NCBI RefSeq assembly: GCF_900129375.1
Contig: NZ_FQVN01000010.1
Coordinates: forward strand, 62,001 to 126,000
DNA length: 64,000 nucleotides
Direction of reading: 5' to 3'
Source of the DNA: Streptoalloteichus hindustanus
GTDB lineage: Bacteria > Actinomycetota > Actinomycetes > Mycobacteriales > Pseudonocardiaceae
Under the pieces are notes generated by a model, which did no database searches, was not told the DNA's origin, and saw only the letters and a program-made list of their open reading frames with translations. Shown here in pieces: positions 17,267 through 25,969 of the stretch (position 1 is its first letter; each line of letters starts with the position of its first letter). A program made the translations under genes and the position numbers.

Positions 17267-18433
17267 ATGCGCTCCGTCACCAACCGCAGTCGTCGACGTC
17301 GCCGGATCGGGTTTTTTGTCGCTCTGACGGTGGTCGTGGTGTTGCTGACAGGCAGCACCGGCGGGGCCTGGTACTACAGCGCGGAGCTGCTCCAGCCCGA
17401 CCGCGTCCAGGCGGTCGACTACCCCGAGAAGGTGATCAGCGTCCGGCCGGAGGGGCCGGACGCGTCCGTGGTGCTGACCGAGTCCGCCCGCACCGCCAAA
17501 CCCGGCACCTGGGGGCTGGAGTGGGCGACCGGCTCCGTGCGGGTGGGCGACGTCCTGCGCCGCGGCGACGGCCGGGTGGAGCGGCGCCTCGTCGCCGGCG
17601 CGCCCCCCGAGGGCGCCAGCGTCCGCATGACCAGCGACGTGTGGCACGGCGACCCGCGCAGCGCGCACGGCCTGGAGTTCACCGACGTGGCGGTGCGCAC
17701 CGAGCTGGGTGACGCGCCCGCCTGGTTCGTGCCGGCGCCCGCCACGGCGCCGGCCACCGCCGACACCCCGTGGGTGATCACCGTGCACGGGCGGGGCGCC
17801 ACCCGGCGCGAGTCGCTGCGGGCGCTGCCCGTGGTGCACCGGCTCGGCCTGCCGGTGCTGGCCATCACCTACCGCAACGACGTGGGCGCGCCGGCCTCCC
17901 CCGACGGGCTGTTCCACCTGGGCGACACCGAGTGGCGGGACGTGGAGGCCGCGATGCGCTACGCCCGGGACAAGGGCGCGCAGCGGGTCGTGCTGTACGG
18001 CTGGTCGATGGGCGGGGCGATCGTGGGTCAGCTGCTCGCCCGGTCCGAGCTGGCGTCGATGGTGAGCAAGGTGGTGCTGGACGCGCCCGTCCTGAGCTGG
18101 CGGCGGACGCTGGACCTCCAGGCCGGCAACCGGGGGGTGCCCAGCGCGTTCACCCCGGTCGCCGAGCTGGTCTCCGGCTGGCGGGCCGACCTGGACTTCG
18201 ACCGGTTCGAGCTGGCCGCCCACCCGCCGGCCGCGAAGCCCCCGACGCTGCTGCTGCACGGCTCCGCCGACCGCACGGTGCCGGTGCAGACCTCCCGGGA
18301 GCTGGCCGCCGCCGCGCCGGGTCTGGGCTGGCCGGTGCGGTACGTCGAGTTCCCCGACGCCGAGCACGTCGCGGAGTGGAACGCCGACCCGGCCCGGTAC
18401 GAGAGCGCGGTCAGCGAGTTCCTGCGCGGGTGA
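17267..18433 (+). CDS. Membrane-anchored alpha/beta hydrolase
   Basis: 388 residues from ATG 17267, eight bases after GGAGG; the GTG at 17261 is too close to the site. A cluster of arginines, then one transmembrane helix (about residues 13-35), then a soluble domain outside or at the membrane. The catalytic core shows the nucleophile elbow GWSMGG, an oxyanion-region HGRGATRR stretch, the acid in a GSADRTVP motif and the histidine in DAEHVAEW, as in serine hydrolases of the DUF1749/BAAT-like or peptidase S9-like group. The substrate is unknown. It is followed by the tRNA-Gln gene, with no operon partner. Confidence 0.8.
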   Translation: MRSVTNRSRRRRRIGFFVALTVVVVLLTGSTGGAWYYSAELLQPDRVQAVDYPEKVISVRPEGPDASVVLTESARTAKPGTWGLEWATGSVRVGDVLRRGDGRVERRLVAGAPPEGASVRMTSDVWHGDPRSAHGLEFTDVAVRTELGDAPAWFVPAPATAPATADTPWVITVHGRGATRRESLRALPVVHRLGLPVLAITYRNDVGAPASPDGLFHLGDTEWRDVEAAMRYARDKGAQRVVLYGWSMGGAIVGQLLARSELASMVSKVVLDAPVLSWRRTLDLQAGNRGVPSAFTPVAELVSGWRADLDFDRFELAAHPPAAKPPTLLLHGSADRTVPVQTSRELAAAAPGLGWPVRYVEFPDAEHVAEWNADPARYESAVSEFLRG

Positions 18434-18583
18434 CGACCGCCCGCACCCGCGCCGACCTGCGGCGGAGCGCGTCGCCCCCCGGACGGGGGCAAGATCACAG
18501 TCTCGTCGGCGTTCTGATCCGCCGCCCGGATGTGCCACGATGTCGATCGGTGGAGTCCGCGCCTCGCGCGCGGGCGTCGCCGT

Positions 18584-18654
18584 TCCGCCGTGGTGTAACG
18601 GCAGCACCTCGGATTTTGGTTCCGATGGTCCAGGTTCGAATCCTGGCGGCGGAG
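18584..18654 (+). tRNA. tRNA-Gln (anticodon TTG)
   Basis: Acceptor stem TCCGCCG/CGGCGGA (18584-18590 with 18647-18653), anticodon stem TCGGA/TCCGA enclosing the loop TTTTGGT (18614-18620) with anticodon TTG at 18616-18618, T-arm CCAGG-TTCGAAT-CCTGG, and discriminator G at 18654. CCA is not encoded. A tRNA-Gln beside glmU is a common actinobacterial arrangement. An 8-bp hairpin (18654-18661 with 18673-18680) directly follows. Confidence 0.95.
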
Positions 18655-18681
18655 CTGCCGGGGCCACCCCCGCCGGCAGCG

Positions 18682-20373
18682 GTGGTGGCCGGGACCGGCC
18701 CTGCCCACAGGGGGTGTTCGCCGCTGCAGGATGCCGCCAGCGACCCGGGGCCCACGTTGGGCGAGGTGTCCGACGCGTGGCTGCTGGCCCGTGCCCGCGA
18801 GCTGATCGCCCACGCCCAGCGCGCGGAGGCCGACGGCCAACTGGCCGCCGCCGACGAGGCGCGCCTGCTGCTCGCCGAGGCCCAGCTCCGGGACGAGCCG
18901 TGGACCCTCGGCCAGGTCCTGCGGGCGAACGCGGTGGTCCGGCTGGTCACGCCCGCGCTGGTCGACACCGCCGACCCGGTCCTGGACGAGCTGCTCCAGC
19001 ACGCCCGACGCCACGACCTGGTCGTGCTGGAGTCCGACGCCTTCGCGCTGCGCGGCTCGCGCGCCCTGCAGGTGGGCAACGAGGACATCGCGCTGTCCTC
19101 GATCGCCACCGCGCTGGCGATGCTCGACAACCCCGTGCCCGAACCGCTGGTCACCAAGCGCATCTGGGAGCGGATGCTGGCCACCGCCCTGGTGGACATC
19201 GGCCTGGTGCTGATCCAGCTCGGCGTGCACGAGATCGCCGACGAGGTGCTGGCCAGGGCGCACCAGTGCGTCCGCAACAACGGCGGCCCGCACGAGATCT
19301 CGGTGCACCTCATCAACCGGGTGAAACTGCTCATCGGCTGGGGCCTGCGGCTGGAGCGGGTGGGCAGGGACCGGGCCGCCCAGGAGCGCTTCGACACGGC
19401 CGCGGCGATCGCGGTGGCCGTGGAGGGGCCGTGGCGGGAGTCGCTGTTCCCCCGCAGGGAGGACCTGCCGGCCTGGGAGCAGCTCCCCGTGCTGGGCGCG
19501 GCGTTCGCGCTGGCCAGGCCGGGCGGCGAGCACGTGCCGCTGCTGCGGTCGTTACTCGACTCGTCGATCTACCCCAAGGAGGAGATCCTCGTCGCGCTCG
19601 CCCTGGCCCGGTGCCTGGAGCTCGACGGCCACCCGGAGGAGGCGTTGCGGGTGCTGGCGACCTCGCGCAAGCACCTGGCCGAGGACACCTCGGAGCCGGC
19701 ACTGCGGTTGTCCCTGGTCCGCGAGTTCGCCCGGCTGTCCGGCCCGGACGGCGGGGAGGTGACGATGAGCGCCCTGGAGCAGTACACCTACGAGCTGGAG
19801 ACCGAGCTGTGGTCGCTGCGGCAGGCGCGCATCGCCACGCTGATGACCCGGCTGGAGCACGAGCGGCTGAGCCGCCGGGCCGGCGCGATCGCGGTGGCGG
19901 CCTTCCAGGACCCGCTGACCGGGCTGCCCAACCGCCGGGCGCTCGACGAGCACCTGGTCGTCCTGCTGGAGGAGGCGCGGGAGCAGCCGCTGTCGGTGGC
20001 GCTGGTCGACCTCGACGGCTTCAAGGAGGTCAACGACCGGTGCTCGCACGCCGAGGGCGACCACGTCCTGCGGCTGGTGGCCAGCACCCTCCGCAACGCG
20101 CTGCGGCTGGACGACGTGGTCACCCGGTACGGCGGTGACGAGTTCGTCGTGCTGCTGCCCGGCGCCCCGCTGCCCGCCGCGGAGGCGGCGCTGCAGCGCG
20201 CGGTGGACACGGTCGCGCAGCTCCCGCTCACCTTCTCCCGGGGTGTGACGTTGTCGGTGGGTGTGGTGGCCGCCAACCCCGCCGACTCCGGCACCGAGGT
20301 GCTCGCCCGCGCCGACGCCGCGATGTACCAGGCGAAACGCCGGGGCGGCAACCAGATCGCCACCGGCGGTTAG
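18682..20373 (+). CDS. GGDEF-domain protein with N-terminal TPR-like helical region (putative diguanylate cyclase)
   Basis: About 563 residues if the GTG at 18682 is used; TTG 18757 and GTG 18766 are other possible starts and no site stands out. The first ~380 residues are all-helical and TPR-like (repeated LLEAQ, ALRGSRALQVGN, ALALARCLELDGHPEEAL). A predicted coiled stretch (EQYTYELETELWSLRQARIATLMTRLEHERL) joins them to a GGDEF domain with DPLTGLPNRRALDE, DLDGFKEVNDR and the catalytic RYGGDEFVVLLPG. Intact GGDEF residues imply synthesis of cyclic di-GMP, a developmental signal in actinomycetes. No transmembrane segment and no EAL domain. It ends 177 bp before glmU. Confidence 0.85.
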   Translation: MVAGTGPAHRGCSPLQDAASDPGPTLGEVSDAWLLARARELIAHAQRAEADGQLAAADEARLLLAEAQLRDEPWTLGQVLRANAVVRLVTPALVDTADPVLDELLQHARRHDLVVLESDAFALRGSRALQVGNEDIALSSIATALAMLDNPVPEPLVTKRIWERMLATALVDIGLVLIQLGVHEIADEVLARAHQCVRNNGGPHEISVHLINRVKLLIGWGLRLERVGRDRAAQERFDTAAAIAVAVEGPWRESLFPRREDLPAWEQLPVLGAAFALARPGGEHVPLLRSLLDSSIYPKEEILVALALARCLELDGHPEEALRVLATSRKHLAEDTSEPALRLSLVREFARLSGPDGGEVTMSALEQYTYELETELWSLRQARIATLMTRLEHERLSRRAGAIAVAAFQDPLTGLPNRRALDEHLVVLLEEAREQPLSVALVDLDGFKEVNDRCSHAEGDHVLRLVASTLRNALRLDDVVTRYGGDEFVVLLPGAPLPAAEAALQRAVDTVAQLPLTFSRGVTLSVGVVAANPADSGTEVLARADAAMYQAKRRGGNQIATGG

Positions 20374-20550
20374 CCCCCGTCCCCGCCACCGGCCCGCGCT
20401 GTCGATCACCCCCGGCGAGCTGGGCCGAACCGCGACGACGTCGTCGTCCCGAACGCACCGTAGGATCGGTACCCCGGAGGGCCTCGGCGCCCCTGGGCCA
20501 CCGCCTTGCGGCGCCCCACCGATCAGCGACGACGGATCTAGGGAGAGCTG

Positions 20551-22170
20551 ATGCTCCAGGGCGGGACCGCCTCAGCCTGCTCCGCGACCGACCGCACCCC
20601 GACCGACGCCGACACGGACCGGACCGGTGCCGACCCGACCAGCGCGGCCCGGACCAGCGCGAACCCGGTCGACCCCACCCCGGCCGGCCCGGTGACAGCC
20701 GTGGTCCTGGCCGCCGGCGAGGGCACCCGGATGCGCTCGGCGACACCCAAGGTGCTGCACCCGGTCGCCGGTCGCCCCCTCGTGGAGCACGCGGTGCGCG
20801 CGGCGGCCGGCATCGACCCGGCGCACCTGGTCGTCGTGGTGGGCCACGGCCGCGACGCGGTCGGCGAGCACCTGACCGGCCTGGCCACGCGCCTGGGCCG
20901 CGAGCTGGGCGCCGCGGTCCAGGAGGAGCAGCGGGGCACCGGGCACGCCGTGGGCTGCGCGCTCGACGTCCTGCCCGCCGACCTGACCGGCACCGTCGTG
21001 GTCAGCTACGGCGACGTGCCGCTGCTCGACGCGGACACGCTGCGCGCCCTGCTCGTCGAGCACGCGCGGGCCGGCAACGCGGTGACCGTCCTCACCACCG
21101 TCGTGGCGGACCCGACCGGCTACGGCCGCATCCTGCGCGAGGCCGACGGCGCCGTCGCGGGCATCGTCGAGCACAAGGACGCCAGCGCGGAGCAGCGGGC
21201 CATCACGGAGATCAACTCCGGGGTGTACGCGTTCGACGCCGAGGTGCTGCGGGACGGGCTCGGCCGGATCTCCACCGACAACGTCCAGGGCGAGCTCTAC
21301 CTGACCGACGTGCTGGGCGTGGCCAGGGGCGACGGCCGGCGGGTCGGCGCGCTGGTCTGCGACGACCCGTGGCTGGTCGAGGGCGTCAACGACCGCGTGC
21401 AGCTCGCCCGGCTCGGCGGCGAGCTGAACCGCCGGCTGCTGGAGCGGTGGATGCGGGCCGGCGTCACCGTCGTCGACCCGGCCTCGGTCTGGCTGGACGC
21501 CGACGTGGAGCTGGCCAGGGACGTCGTGCTGGAGCCCGGGGTGCAGCTGCGGGCCGGCACGACGGTCGGCGAGGGCGCGGTGGTCGGGCCGGACACCACG
21601 CTCGTCGGCTGCGTCGTGCACCCGGGCGCGACGGTCGTGCGCACCCACGGCACCGGCGCCGAGATCGGCGCGAACGCCTCGGTGGGGCCGTTCGCCTACC
21701 TGCGGCCGGGCACCCGGTTGGGCGTCTCCGGCAAGGTCGGCGCGTTCGTCGAGGTGAAGAACTCCGACATCGGCGCCGGCAGCAAGGTGCCGCACCTGAG
21801 CTACGTGGGCGACGCCACCATCGGGGACCACAGCAACATCGGCGCCGCCACGGTTTTCGTGAACTACGACGGGGAGCGCAAGCACCGGACCGTCATCGGG
21901 TCCCACTGCCGCACCGGCTCGGACAACATGTTCGTGGCTCCGGTCCAGGTGGGTGACGGCGCCTACACGGCAGCCGGCTCGGTGATCACCCACGATGTGC
22001 CGCCCGGCGCGATGGCGGTCGCCCGCGCCCGGCAGCGCAACGTCGAGGGCTGGGTGGCCCGGCGGCGTCCGGGCAGCCCCGCCGACCAGGCCGCCCAGCG
22101 CGCCCTCACCGCCCTGGAGACGGGCGCGGCCGACGGCGCGGCTGGGGACACCCATGGGGAGGGAGAATGA
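20551..22170 (+). CDS. glmU: Bifunctional GlmU (GlcNAc-1-P uridyltransferase / GlcN-1-P acetyltransferase)
   Basis: 539 residues, ATG 20551 with GGGAG six bases upstream. The N-terminal pyrophosphorylase domain carries VVLAAGEGTRMRSATPKVLHPVAG (about 51-74); the C-terminal left-handed beta-helix holds hexapeptide repeats and conserved acetyltransferase elements (NYDGERKHRT, GSDNMFVAPV). It makes UDP-GlcNAc for peptidoglycan. A threonine/aspartate-rich extension of about 45 residues precedes the catalytic core and is unlike most GlmU; it may be disordered, or the true start may be later. The stop overlaps the prs start (ATGA), so the two are co-translated. A TAGGAT at 20461-20466 is a possible -10. 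Confidence 0.95.
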   Translation: MLQGGTASACSATDRTPTDADTDRTGADPTSAARTSANPVDPTPAGPVTAVVLAAGEGTRMRSATPKVLHPVAGRPLVEHAVRAAAGIDPAHLVVVVGHGRDAVGEHLTGLATRLGRELGAAVQEEQRGTGHAVGCALDVLPADLTGTVVVSYGDVPLLDADTLRALLVEHARAGNAVTVLTTVVADPTGYGRILREADGAVAGIVEHKDASAEQRAITEINSGVYAFDAEVLRDGLGRISTDNVQGELYLTDVLGVARGDGRRVGALVCDDPWLVEGVNDRVQLARLGGELNRRLLERWMRAGVTVVDPASVWLDADVELARDVVLEPGVQLRAGTTVGEGAVVGPDTTLVGCVVHPGATVVRTHGTGAEIGANASVGPFAYLRPGTRLGVSGKVGAFVEVKNSDIGAGSKVPHLSYVGDATIGDHSNIGAATVFVNYDGERKHRTVIGSHCRTGSDNMFVAPVQVGDGAYTAAGSVITHDVPPGAMAVARARQRNVEGWVARRRPGSPADQAAQRALTALETGAADGAAGDTHGEGE

Positions 22171-23159
22171 GCATGGGCGTCAGCGCGATGTCCGCGACAC
22201 CGAAGAAGAGCCTCATGCTCTTCTCCGGGCGCGCGCACCCGGAGCTGGCCGAGGAGGTGGCCAAGCACCTGGACGTGACGATCACGCCCCAGTCGGCCTA
22301 CGACTTCGCCAACGGCGAGATCTTCGTCCGGTTCGAGGAGTCCGTCCGGGGCTGCGACGCGTTCGTCATCCAGAGCCACTGCGCGCCGATCAACCAGTGG
22401 CTGATGGAGCAGCTGATCATGGTGGACGCGCTGAAGCGCGCCAGCGCCAAGCGGATCACCGTGATCATGCCGTTCTACCCGTACGCGCGGCAGGACAAGA
22501 AGCACCGCGGCCGGGAGCCGATCTCGGCGCGGCTGGTGGCCGACCTGTTCAAGACCGCGGGCGCGGACCGGATCATGACCGTTGACCTGCACACCGCGCA
22601 GATCCAGGGCTTCTTCGACGGCCCGGTGGACCACCTGTGGGCGATGCCGCTGCTGGCCTCGCACGTCAAGGAGAAGTACTCCGGCTCGGACATCACCGTG
22701 GTCTCGCCGGACGCCGGCCGGACCAAGCTGGCCGAGAAGTGGGCGGACACGCTCGGCGGTTACCCGATCGCGTTCATCCACAAGACCCGCGACCCGCTCA
22801 AGCCGAACGAGGTCGTGGCCAACCGGGTGGTGGGCGAGGTGCGGGGCCGCACCTGCGTGGTGATCGACGATATGGTCGACACCGGCGGCACCATCGCCAA
22901 GGCGGCCGAGCAGCTGCTGGCCGAGGGCGCGAAGGACGTCATCATCGCGGCCACGCACGGCGTGCTGTCCCGGGACGCGGCGGACCGGCTGGCGAACAGC
23001 GGCGCCCGCGAGGTGATCTTCACTGACACCCTGCCGATCCCGGAGGAGAAGCGGTTCCCGCAGCTCACCGTGCTCTCCATCGCCCCGCTGCTGGCCAGGG
23101 CGATCCAGGAGGTCTTCGAGGACGGCTCGGTGACGAGCCTGTTCGACGGCAACGCCTGA
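22167..23159 (+). CDS. prs: Ribose-phosphate pyrophosphokinase (PRPP synthetase)
   Basis: 330 residues starting at ATG 22167 inside the glmU stop (ATGA overlap), with GGGAGGGAG just upstream; ATG 22188 is a possible later start. It shows the family's ATP-binding and regulatory features (MPFYPYARQDKKHRGREPISARL), the divalent-metal histidine region DLHTAQIQGFF and the PRPP loop VVIDDMVDTGGT. It makes PRPP for nucleotide, histidine, tryptophan and cell-wall decaprenyl-arabinose synthesis. glmU-prs is a conserved actinobacterial pair. A strong hairpin terminator follows at once. Confidence 0.97.
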   Translation: MSMGVSAMSATPKKSLMLFSGRAHPELAEEVAKHLDVTITPQSAYDFANGEIFVRFEESVRGCDAFVIQSHCAPINQWLMEQLIMVDALKRASAKRITVIMPFYPYARQDKKHRGREPISARLVADLFKTAGADRIMTVDLHTAQIQGFFDGPVDHLWAMPLLASHVKEKYSGSDITVVSPDAGRTKLAEKWADTLGGYPIAFIHKTRDPLKPNEVVANRVVGEVRGRTCVVIDDMVDTGGTIAKAAEQLLAEGAKDVIIAATHGVLSRDAADRLANSGAREVIFTDTLPIPEEKRFPQLTVLSIAPLLARAIQEVFEDGSVTSLFDGNA

Positions 23160-23173
23160 GCACGACGCCGAGA

Positions 23174-23214
23174 AAGGCGGCGCGTCCCCGTCCGCGGGGC
23201 GCGCCGCCTTTTCC
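23174..23214 (+). terminator. Rho-independent terminator after prs
   Basis: GC-rich hairpin starting 15 bp after the prs stop: GGCGGCGCG pairs with CGCGCCGCC, with inner CCCCG/CGGGG pairing, followed by TTTTCC. Confidence 0.85.
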
Positions 23215-23280
23215 GTTCCCGTGCGCCGCGAACGCCCGTTCGCCCCGAAAAGGGACACCTGCCCCCATTTCCCCCCGAGG

Positions 23281-23392
23281 ACAGCCCCCACCCGCCCTGG
23301 GGGGCGAGCCCCGCTCCAGCCTATCCACCCAACACCAGCCGTGACCAGCACATCACCTTGCGCTGTGGACAACTCCGGGCGCCTGTGCACAA
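23281..23392 (-). repeat. Dispersed DnaA-box/hairpin element, copy A
   Basis: Minus-strand copy of a composite element. Read on the minus strand it has TTGTGCACAG (23383-23392) and TTGTCCACAG (23363-23372) 20 bp apart, then 38 bases of unrelated sequence, then the conserved core ATAGGCTGGAGC... to ...GGTGGGGGCTGT (23281-23324). The core starts with a TAGGCT -10-like hexamer and contains a long GC hairpin. It lies in the 409-bp gap after prs; outside it nothing else was recognised except the terminator. Confidence 0.75.
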
Positions 23393-23568
23393 CTCAGGCA
23401 AATGGTTTGACAGAAAGCCCCACGGCACTCACCACGAATGTGCAGCTTTCCGACACCGGAGCGTGAAGCAGAACACGGCCCAGCGACAGGTATTTCCCCA
23501 TTCGGGGGAACCGAATCGGTCGCGACCACGTCGATCTGCCCGGCGTACAACGAGTCGGAGGTGACGAC

Positions 23569-23892
23569 GTGCTGGTCTGGACGGGTTGGGGAGTTCTCGT
23601 CTTCGTGCTGCTGGCCCTCGGCGGCGGTGGCGGCACCGGGATCGGGGTCGCGCTCGGTGGGGCGACCGACCACGCGAACCTGGGCACCGCGGTCGGGCTG
23701 GCGGTGGCCGGCGTGGCGATCTGGTTCCTCGGTCAGCGGCTCAACCGGCCGGTCCAGGGCTTCCACCCGCAGACCGGTCAGCCGGTGATGTTCCGCAACC
23801 AGCACCGCTTCTTCTTCGTGCCGATGCAGTACTTCGGCCCGCTGGCCGGCGTGGGCGCCGTCGTGGCCGCCGTCATCGCCCTCACCTCCTGA
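23569..23892 (+). CDS. Small integral membrane protein of unknown function
   Basis: 107 residues, GTG 23569 with GGAG eight bases upstream. Three hydrophobic segments: residues about 3-30 (glycine-rich), 38-55 and 88-106, separated by a loop with an HPQTGQPV and FRNQHRFFFVPMQYF stretch. I do not recognise a named family; similar small membrane proteins are common in Pseudonocardiales. It stands alone between two terminators, so it is probably monocistronic. Confidence 0.7.
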   Translation: MLVWTGWGVLVFVLLALGGGGGTGIGVALGGATDHANLGTAVGLAVAGVAIWFLGQRLNRPVQGFHPQTGQPVMFRNQHRFFFVPMQYFGPLAGVGAVVAAVIALTS

Positions 23893-23912
23893 GCGCGACG
23901 AGCCCAGAGCAC

Positions 23913-23952
23913 GCGAAAAGGCCGCTCCCCTTCAGGGGAGCGGCCTTTTCGC
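23913..23952. terminator. Bidirectional hairpin terminator between convergent genes
   Basis: Perfect 18-bp stem (GCGAAAAGGCCGCTCCCC with GGGGAGCGGCCTTTTCGC) closed by a TTCA tetraloop, with A/T tracts on both flanks, so it can stop transcription from the membrane-protein gene and from the opposing oxidoreductase gene. Confidence 0.9.
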
Positions 23953-24036
23953 TCATCTCCGGCCGCACGCGCGCCGGTCGCCCTGCCCGCCCCGGGCGGC
24001 ACCGGGCACCCGGCACCCGGCACCCGACACCCGAAC

Positions 24037-24669
24037 TCAGTACGCCACGGTGAACCGCTGACGCGTGTGCGCCGGCTTCTCCACCTCGTCGAGCAGGGCC
24101 ACCGCGTAGTCCTCGGCGGAGATCCTGGACGTGCCGGCCGCGTCGACCAGGAGCTGGTCGCCGCCGAGCCGGAACCGCCCGGTCCGCTCGCCCGGCGCGA
24201 TCTCCGCCGCCGGCGAGAGGAAGGTCCACTCGACGTCGGCGCCCTCGGCGCGCACGACCTCCAACGCGTCCCGCTGCGCCCGCGCCTCGGCCTGGTACGC
24301 CTCGGGGAAGTCCGGCGTGTCCACCAGGAGCACGCCGGGCGCGACCTCCAGGCTGCCGGCCCCGCCCACGACGGCCAGCCGGACGCCGGCGGTCCGCGCG
24401 GCGTCGAGCAGTCGACGGGCGGCGTCGGCCAGGGTGCCCTCGGGCGAGACCCGCGGCGAGATCGCACTGATCACGACGTCGGCGCCGGCCGCGACGTCGG
24501 CGAGGAACCCGGCGTCGAACACGCTGCCGGTCCGGGCGGTCACGCCGGCCCGCTCGGCCAGCCCCGCGGTGTTCCGCGCGACCGCGGTCACGGTGTGCCC
24601 CCGGCGGACGGCCTCGTCGAGCACCCGGCTCCCGATCATGCCGGTGGCGCCGATCAGTACGAGCTTCAT
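24037..24669 (-). CDS. NAD(P)-binding oxidoreductase, NmrA/atypical SDR family
   Basis: 210 residues, ATG 24667-24669 with AGGAG eight bases upstream. The Rossmann start is LVLIGATGMIGSRVLDEAVRRGH, with the dinucleotide-binding GxTGxxG; the rest matches atypical SDRs of the YwnB/BlrB type (AGADVVISAISP, VVGGAGSLEVAPG, WTFLSPAAEIAPGERTGRFRLG). The catalytic YxxxK of classical SDRs is not apparent, which is usual here. It is divergent from an HxlR regulator 79 bp away, the common arrangement in which HxlR responds to electrophile or redox stress and controls the reductase. Confidence 0.88.
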   Translation of the reverse strand: MKLVLIGATGMIGSRVLDEAVRRGHTVTAVARNTAGLAERAGVTARTGSVFDAGFLADVAAGADVVISAISPRVSPEGTLADAARRLLDAARTAGVRLAVVGGAGSLEVAPGVLLVDTPDFPEAYQAEARAQRDALEVVRAEGADVEWTFLSPAAEIAPGERTGRFRLGGDQLLVDAAGTSRISAEDYAVALLDEVEKPAHTRQRFTVAY

Positions 24670-24702
24670 GTCCCACTCCTGTCGTTCTCGCAGGTCGGCT
24701 CA

Positions 24703-24758
24703 CGGTAACTACTGGTTATCGAGTACTTCAACGTGCTATAGATACCCTGTGGTTACCG
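24703..24758. promoter_or_regulatory. Divergent promoter/operator of the oxidoreductase and HxlR genes
   Basis: Inverted arms CGGTAAC (24703-24709) and GTTACCG (24752-24758) bracket the gap, with a related GGTTA at 24714-24718. An AT-rich CTATAGAT (24736-24743) lies about six bases before the HxlR GTG, fitting a -10 box for a leaderless transcript. The arms are candidate HxlR sites. Confidence 0.45.
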
Positions 24759-25156
24759 AAGAACCCGCCGAGGCGCGGGAGCCGGACCTGCACAACCCCG
24801 ACTGCCCGACCCGGCTGGTGCTGGACCGGATCGGCGACCGGTGGACCGTCCTCGTGGTGCTCCTGCTCTCCCGGCAGAGCCCGATGCGGTTCACCGAGCT
24901 GCGGCGCGGTGTGGGGGGTATCGCACCGAAGGTGCTCACCCAGACCCTGCGGGCGCTGGAACGGGACGGGCTGATCAAGCGGACCGTGTACGCGGAGGTC
25001 CCGCCACGCGTGGAGTACGAGCTCACGGCGTTGGGCGCCTCCCTGCGCACCCCCATCACGGCCATCGGCCGCTGGGCGGAGCGTCACGTCTCGGAGGTGC
25101 TCGACGCGCGCGCGAACTACGACGGCGACCAGAGCGGAGATCAGGTCGACGCCTGA
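24749..25156 (+). CDS. HxlR-family transcriptional regulator
   Basis: 135 residues from GTG 24749. Single winged-helix domain: CPTRLVLDRIGDRWTVLVVLLLSRQSPMRF and FTELRRGVGGIAPKVLTQTLRALERDGLIKRTVY, with the N-terminal cysteine (DCPTR) typical of HxlR/YodB thiol sensors. The wing is the EVPPRVEYELT strand pair. A -10-like element sits directly upstream, so translation may be leaderless. It probably represses or activates the divergent NmrA-type oxidoreductase; the inducing signal is unknown. Confidence 0.9.
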   Translation: MVTEEPAEAREPDLHNPDCPTRLVLDRIGDRWTVLVVLLLSRQSPMRFTELRRGVGGIAPKVLTQTLRALERDGLIKRTVYAEVPPRVEYELTALGASLRTPITAIGRWAERHVSEVLDARANYDGDQSGDQVDA

Positions 25157-25168
25157 ACCGCACCCCGG

Positions 25169-25198
25169 TTCGCACCCGCCGGAAGCACCGCCTACACT
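25169..25198 (+). promoter_or_regulatory. Possible promoter of rplY
   Basis: TTCGCA (25169-25174) and TACACT (25193-25198) with an 18-base spacer form a plausible sigma-70-type promoter. It leaves a leader of about 145 bases with two small GC hairpins before the GTG of rplY. Confidence 0.35.
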
Positions 25199-25348
25199 TT
25201 CCGGGTTGCCTCGGCGAGGGTGGGCCTCGCGCCTGGCGTGATCGACGCGGCGGCGCTGATGCCGCGCGCTGTCCTCACCCCACCGCGCCCCCCGCCGCCG
25301 CAGGCCGAAGACCCGATCACCCGCCCGACGTCATCGAGGAGCACCACC

Positions 25349-25969
25349 GTGTCCGAGGTCCGTCTCGCCGCCGAGCCGCGCACCGAGTTTGGCAAGGGCG
25401 CCGCCCGTCGCACCCGCCGCGCCGGCAAGATCCCCGCGGTGCTCTACGGTCACGGCTCTGACCCGAAGCACCTGGCGCTGCCCGCGCTCGAGTTCGCCCG
25501 CGTGGTCCGCGAGCACGGCCACAACGCCGTGCTGACCCTGGACCTGGGCGACGGCAACAGCGAGCTCGCGCTGACCAAGACCGTCACCACGCACCCCATC
25601 AAGAACTACATCGAGCACGTCGACCTGCTGCTGGTCCAGCGGGGCGAGCAGGTCACCGTCGACGTGCCGGTGGTCGTCACCGGCGAGCCGGCCCCGGCCA
25701 CGCTCCTGACCCAGGAGCTGACCGTGGTCTCGCTGCAGGCCGAGGCGCTGCACATCCCCGAGCAGGTCGAGGTGTCCGTGGCCGGTGTCGCGGCCGGCAC
25801 CCAGATCCACGCCAGCGAGCTGGTGCTGCCGCGCGGCGTCACCCTCGCGACCGACGCCGAGGCCCTGGTCGTGAACATCGTCCCGGCGCCGACCGCCGCC
25901 CAGCTCGAGGCCGAGGGCACCACCACCGTCGAGGCCGGCGAGCCCGCGGAGGCCACCGCCGAGGCGTGA
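25349..25969 (+). CDS. rplY: 50S ribosomal protein L25 / general stress protein Ctc
   Basis: 206 residues from GTG 25349, GAGGAG eight bases upstream. The N-terminal L25 domain binds 5S rRNA (EPRTEFGKGAARRTRRAGKIPAVLYGHG, then LALTKTVTTHPIKNYIEHVDLL) and is followed by the long TL5/Ctc C-terminal beta domain (residues about 95-190) and an acidic, alanine/glutamate-rich tail. Length fits the CTC type rather than the short E. coli L25. It is followed by a hairpin and then pth, the usual rplY-pth pair. Confidence 0.96.
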   Translation: MSEVRLAAEPRTEFGKGAARRTRRAGKIPAVLYGHGSDPKHLALPALEFARVVREHGHNAVLTLDLGDGNSELALTKTVTTHPIKNYIEHVDLLLVQRGEQVTVDVPVVVTGEPAPATLLTQELTVVSLQAEALHIPEQVEVSVAGVAAGTQIHASELVLPRGVTLATDAEALVVNIVPAPTAAQLEAEGTTTVEAGEPAEATAEA

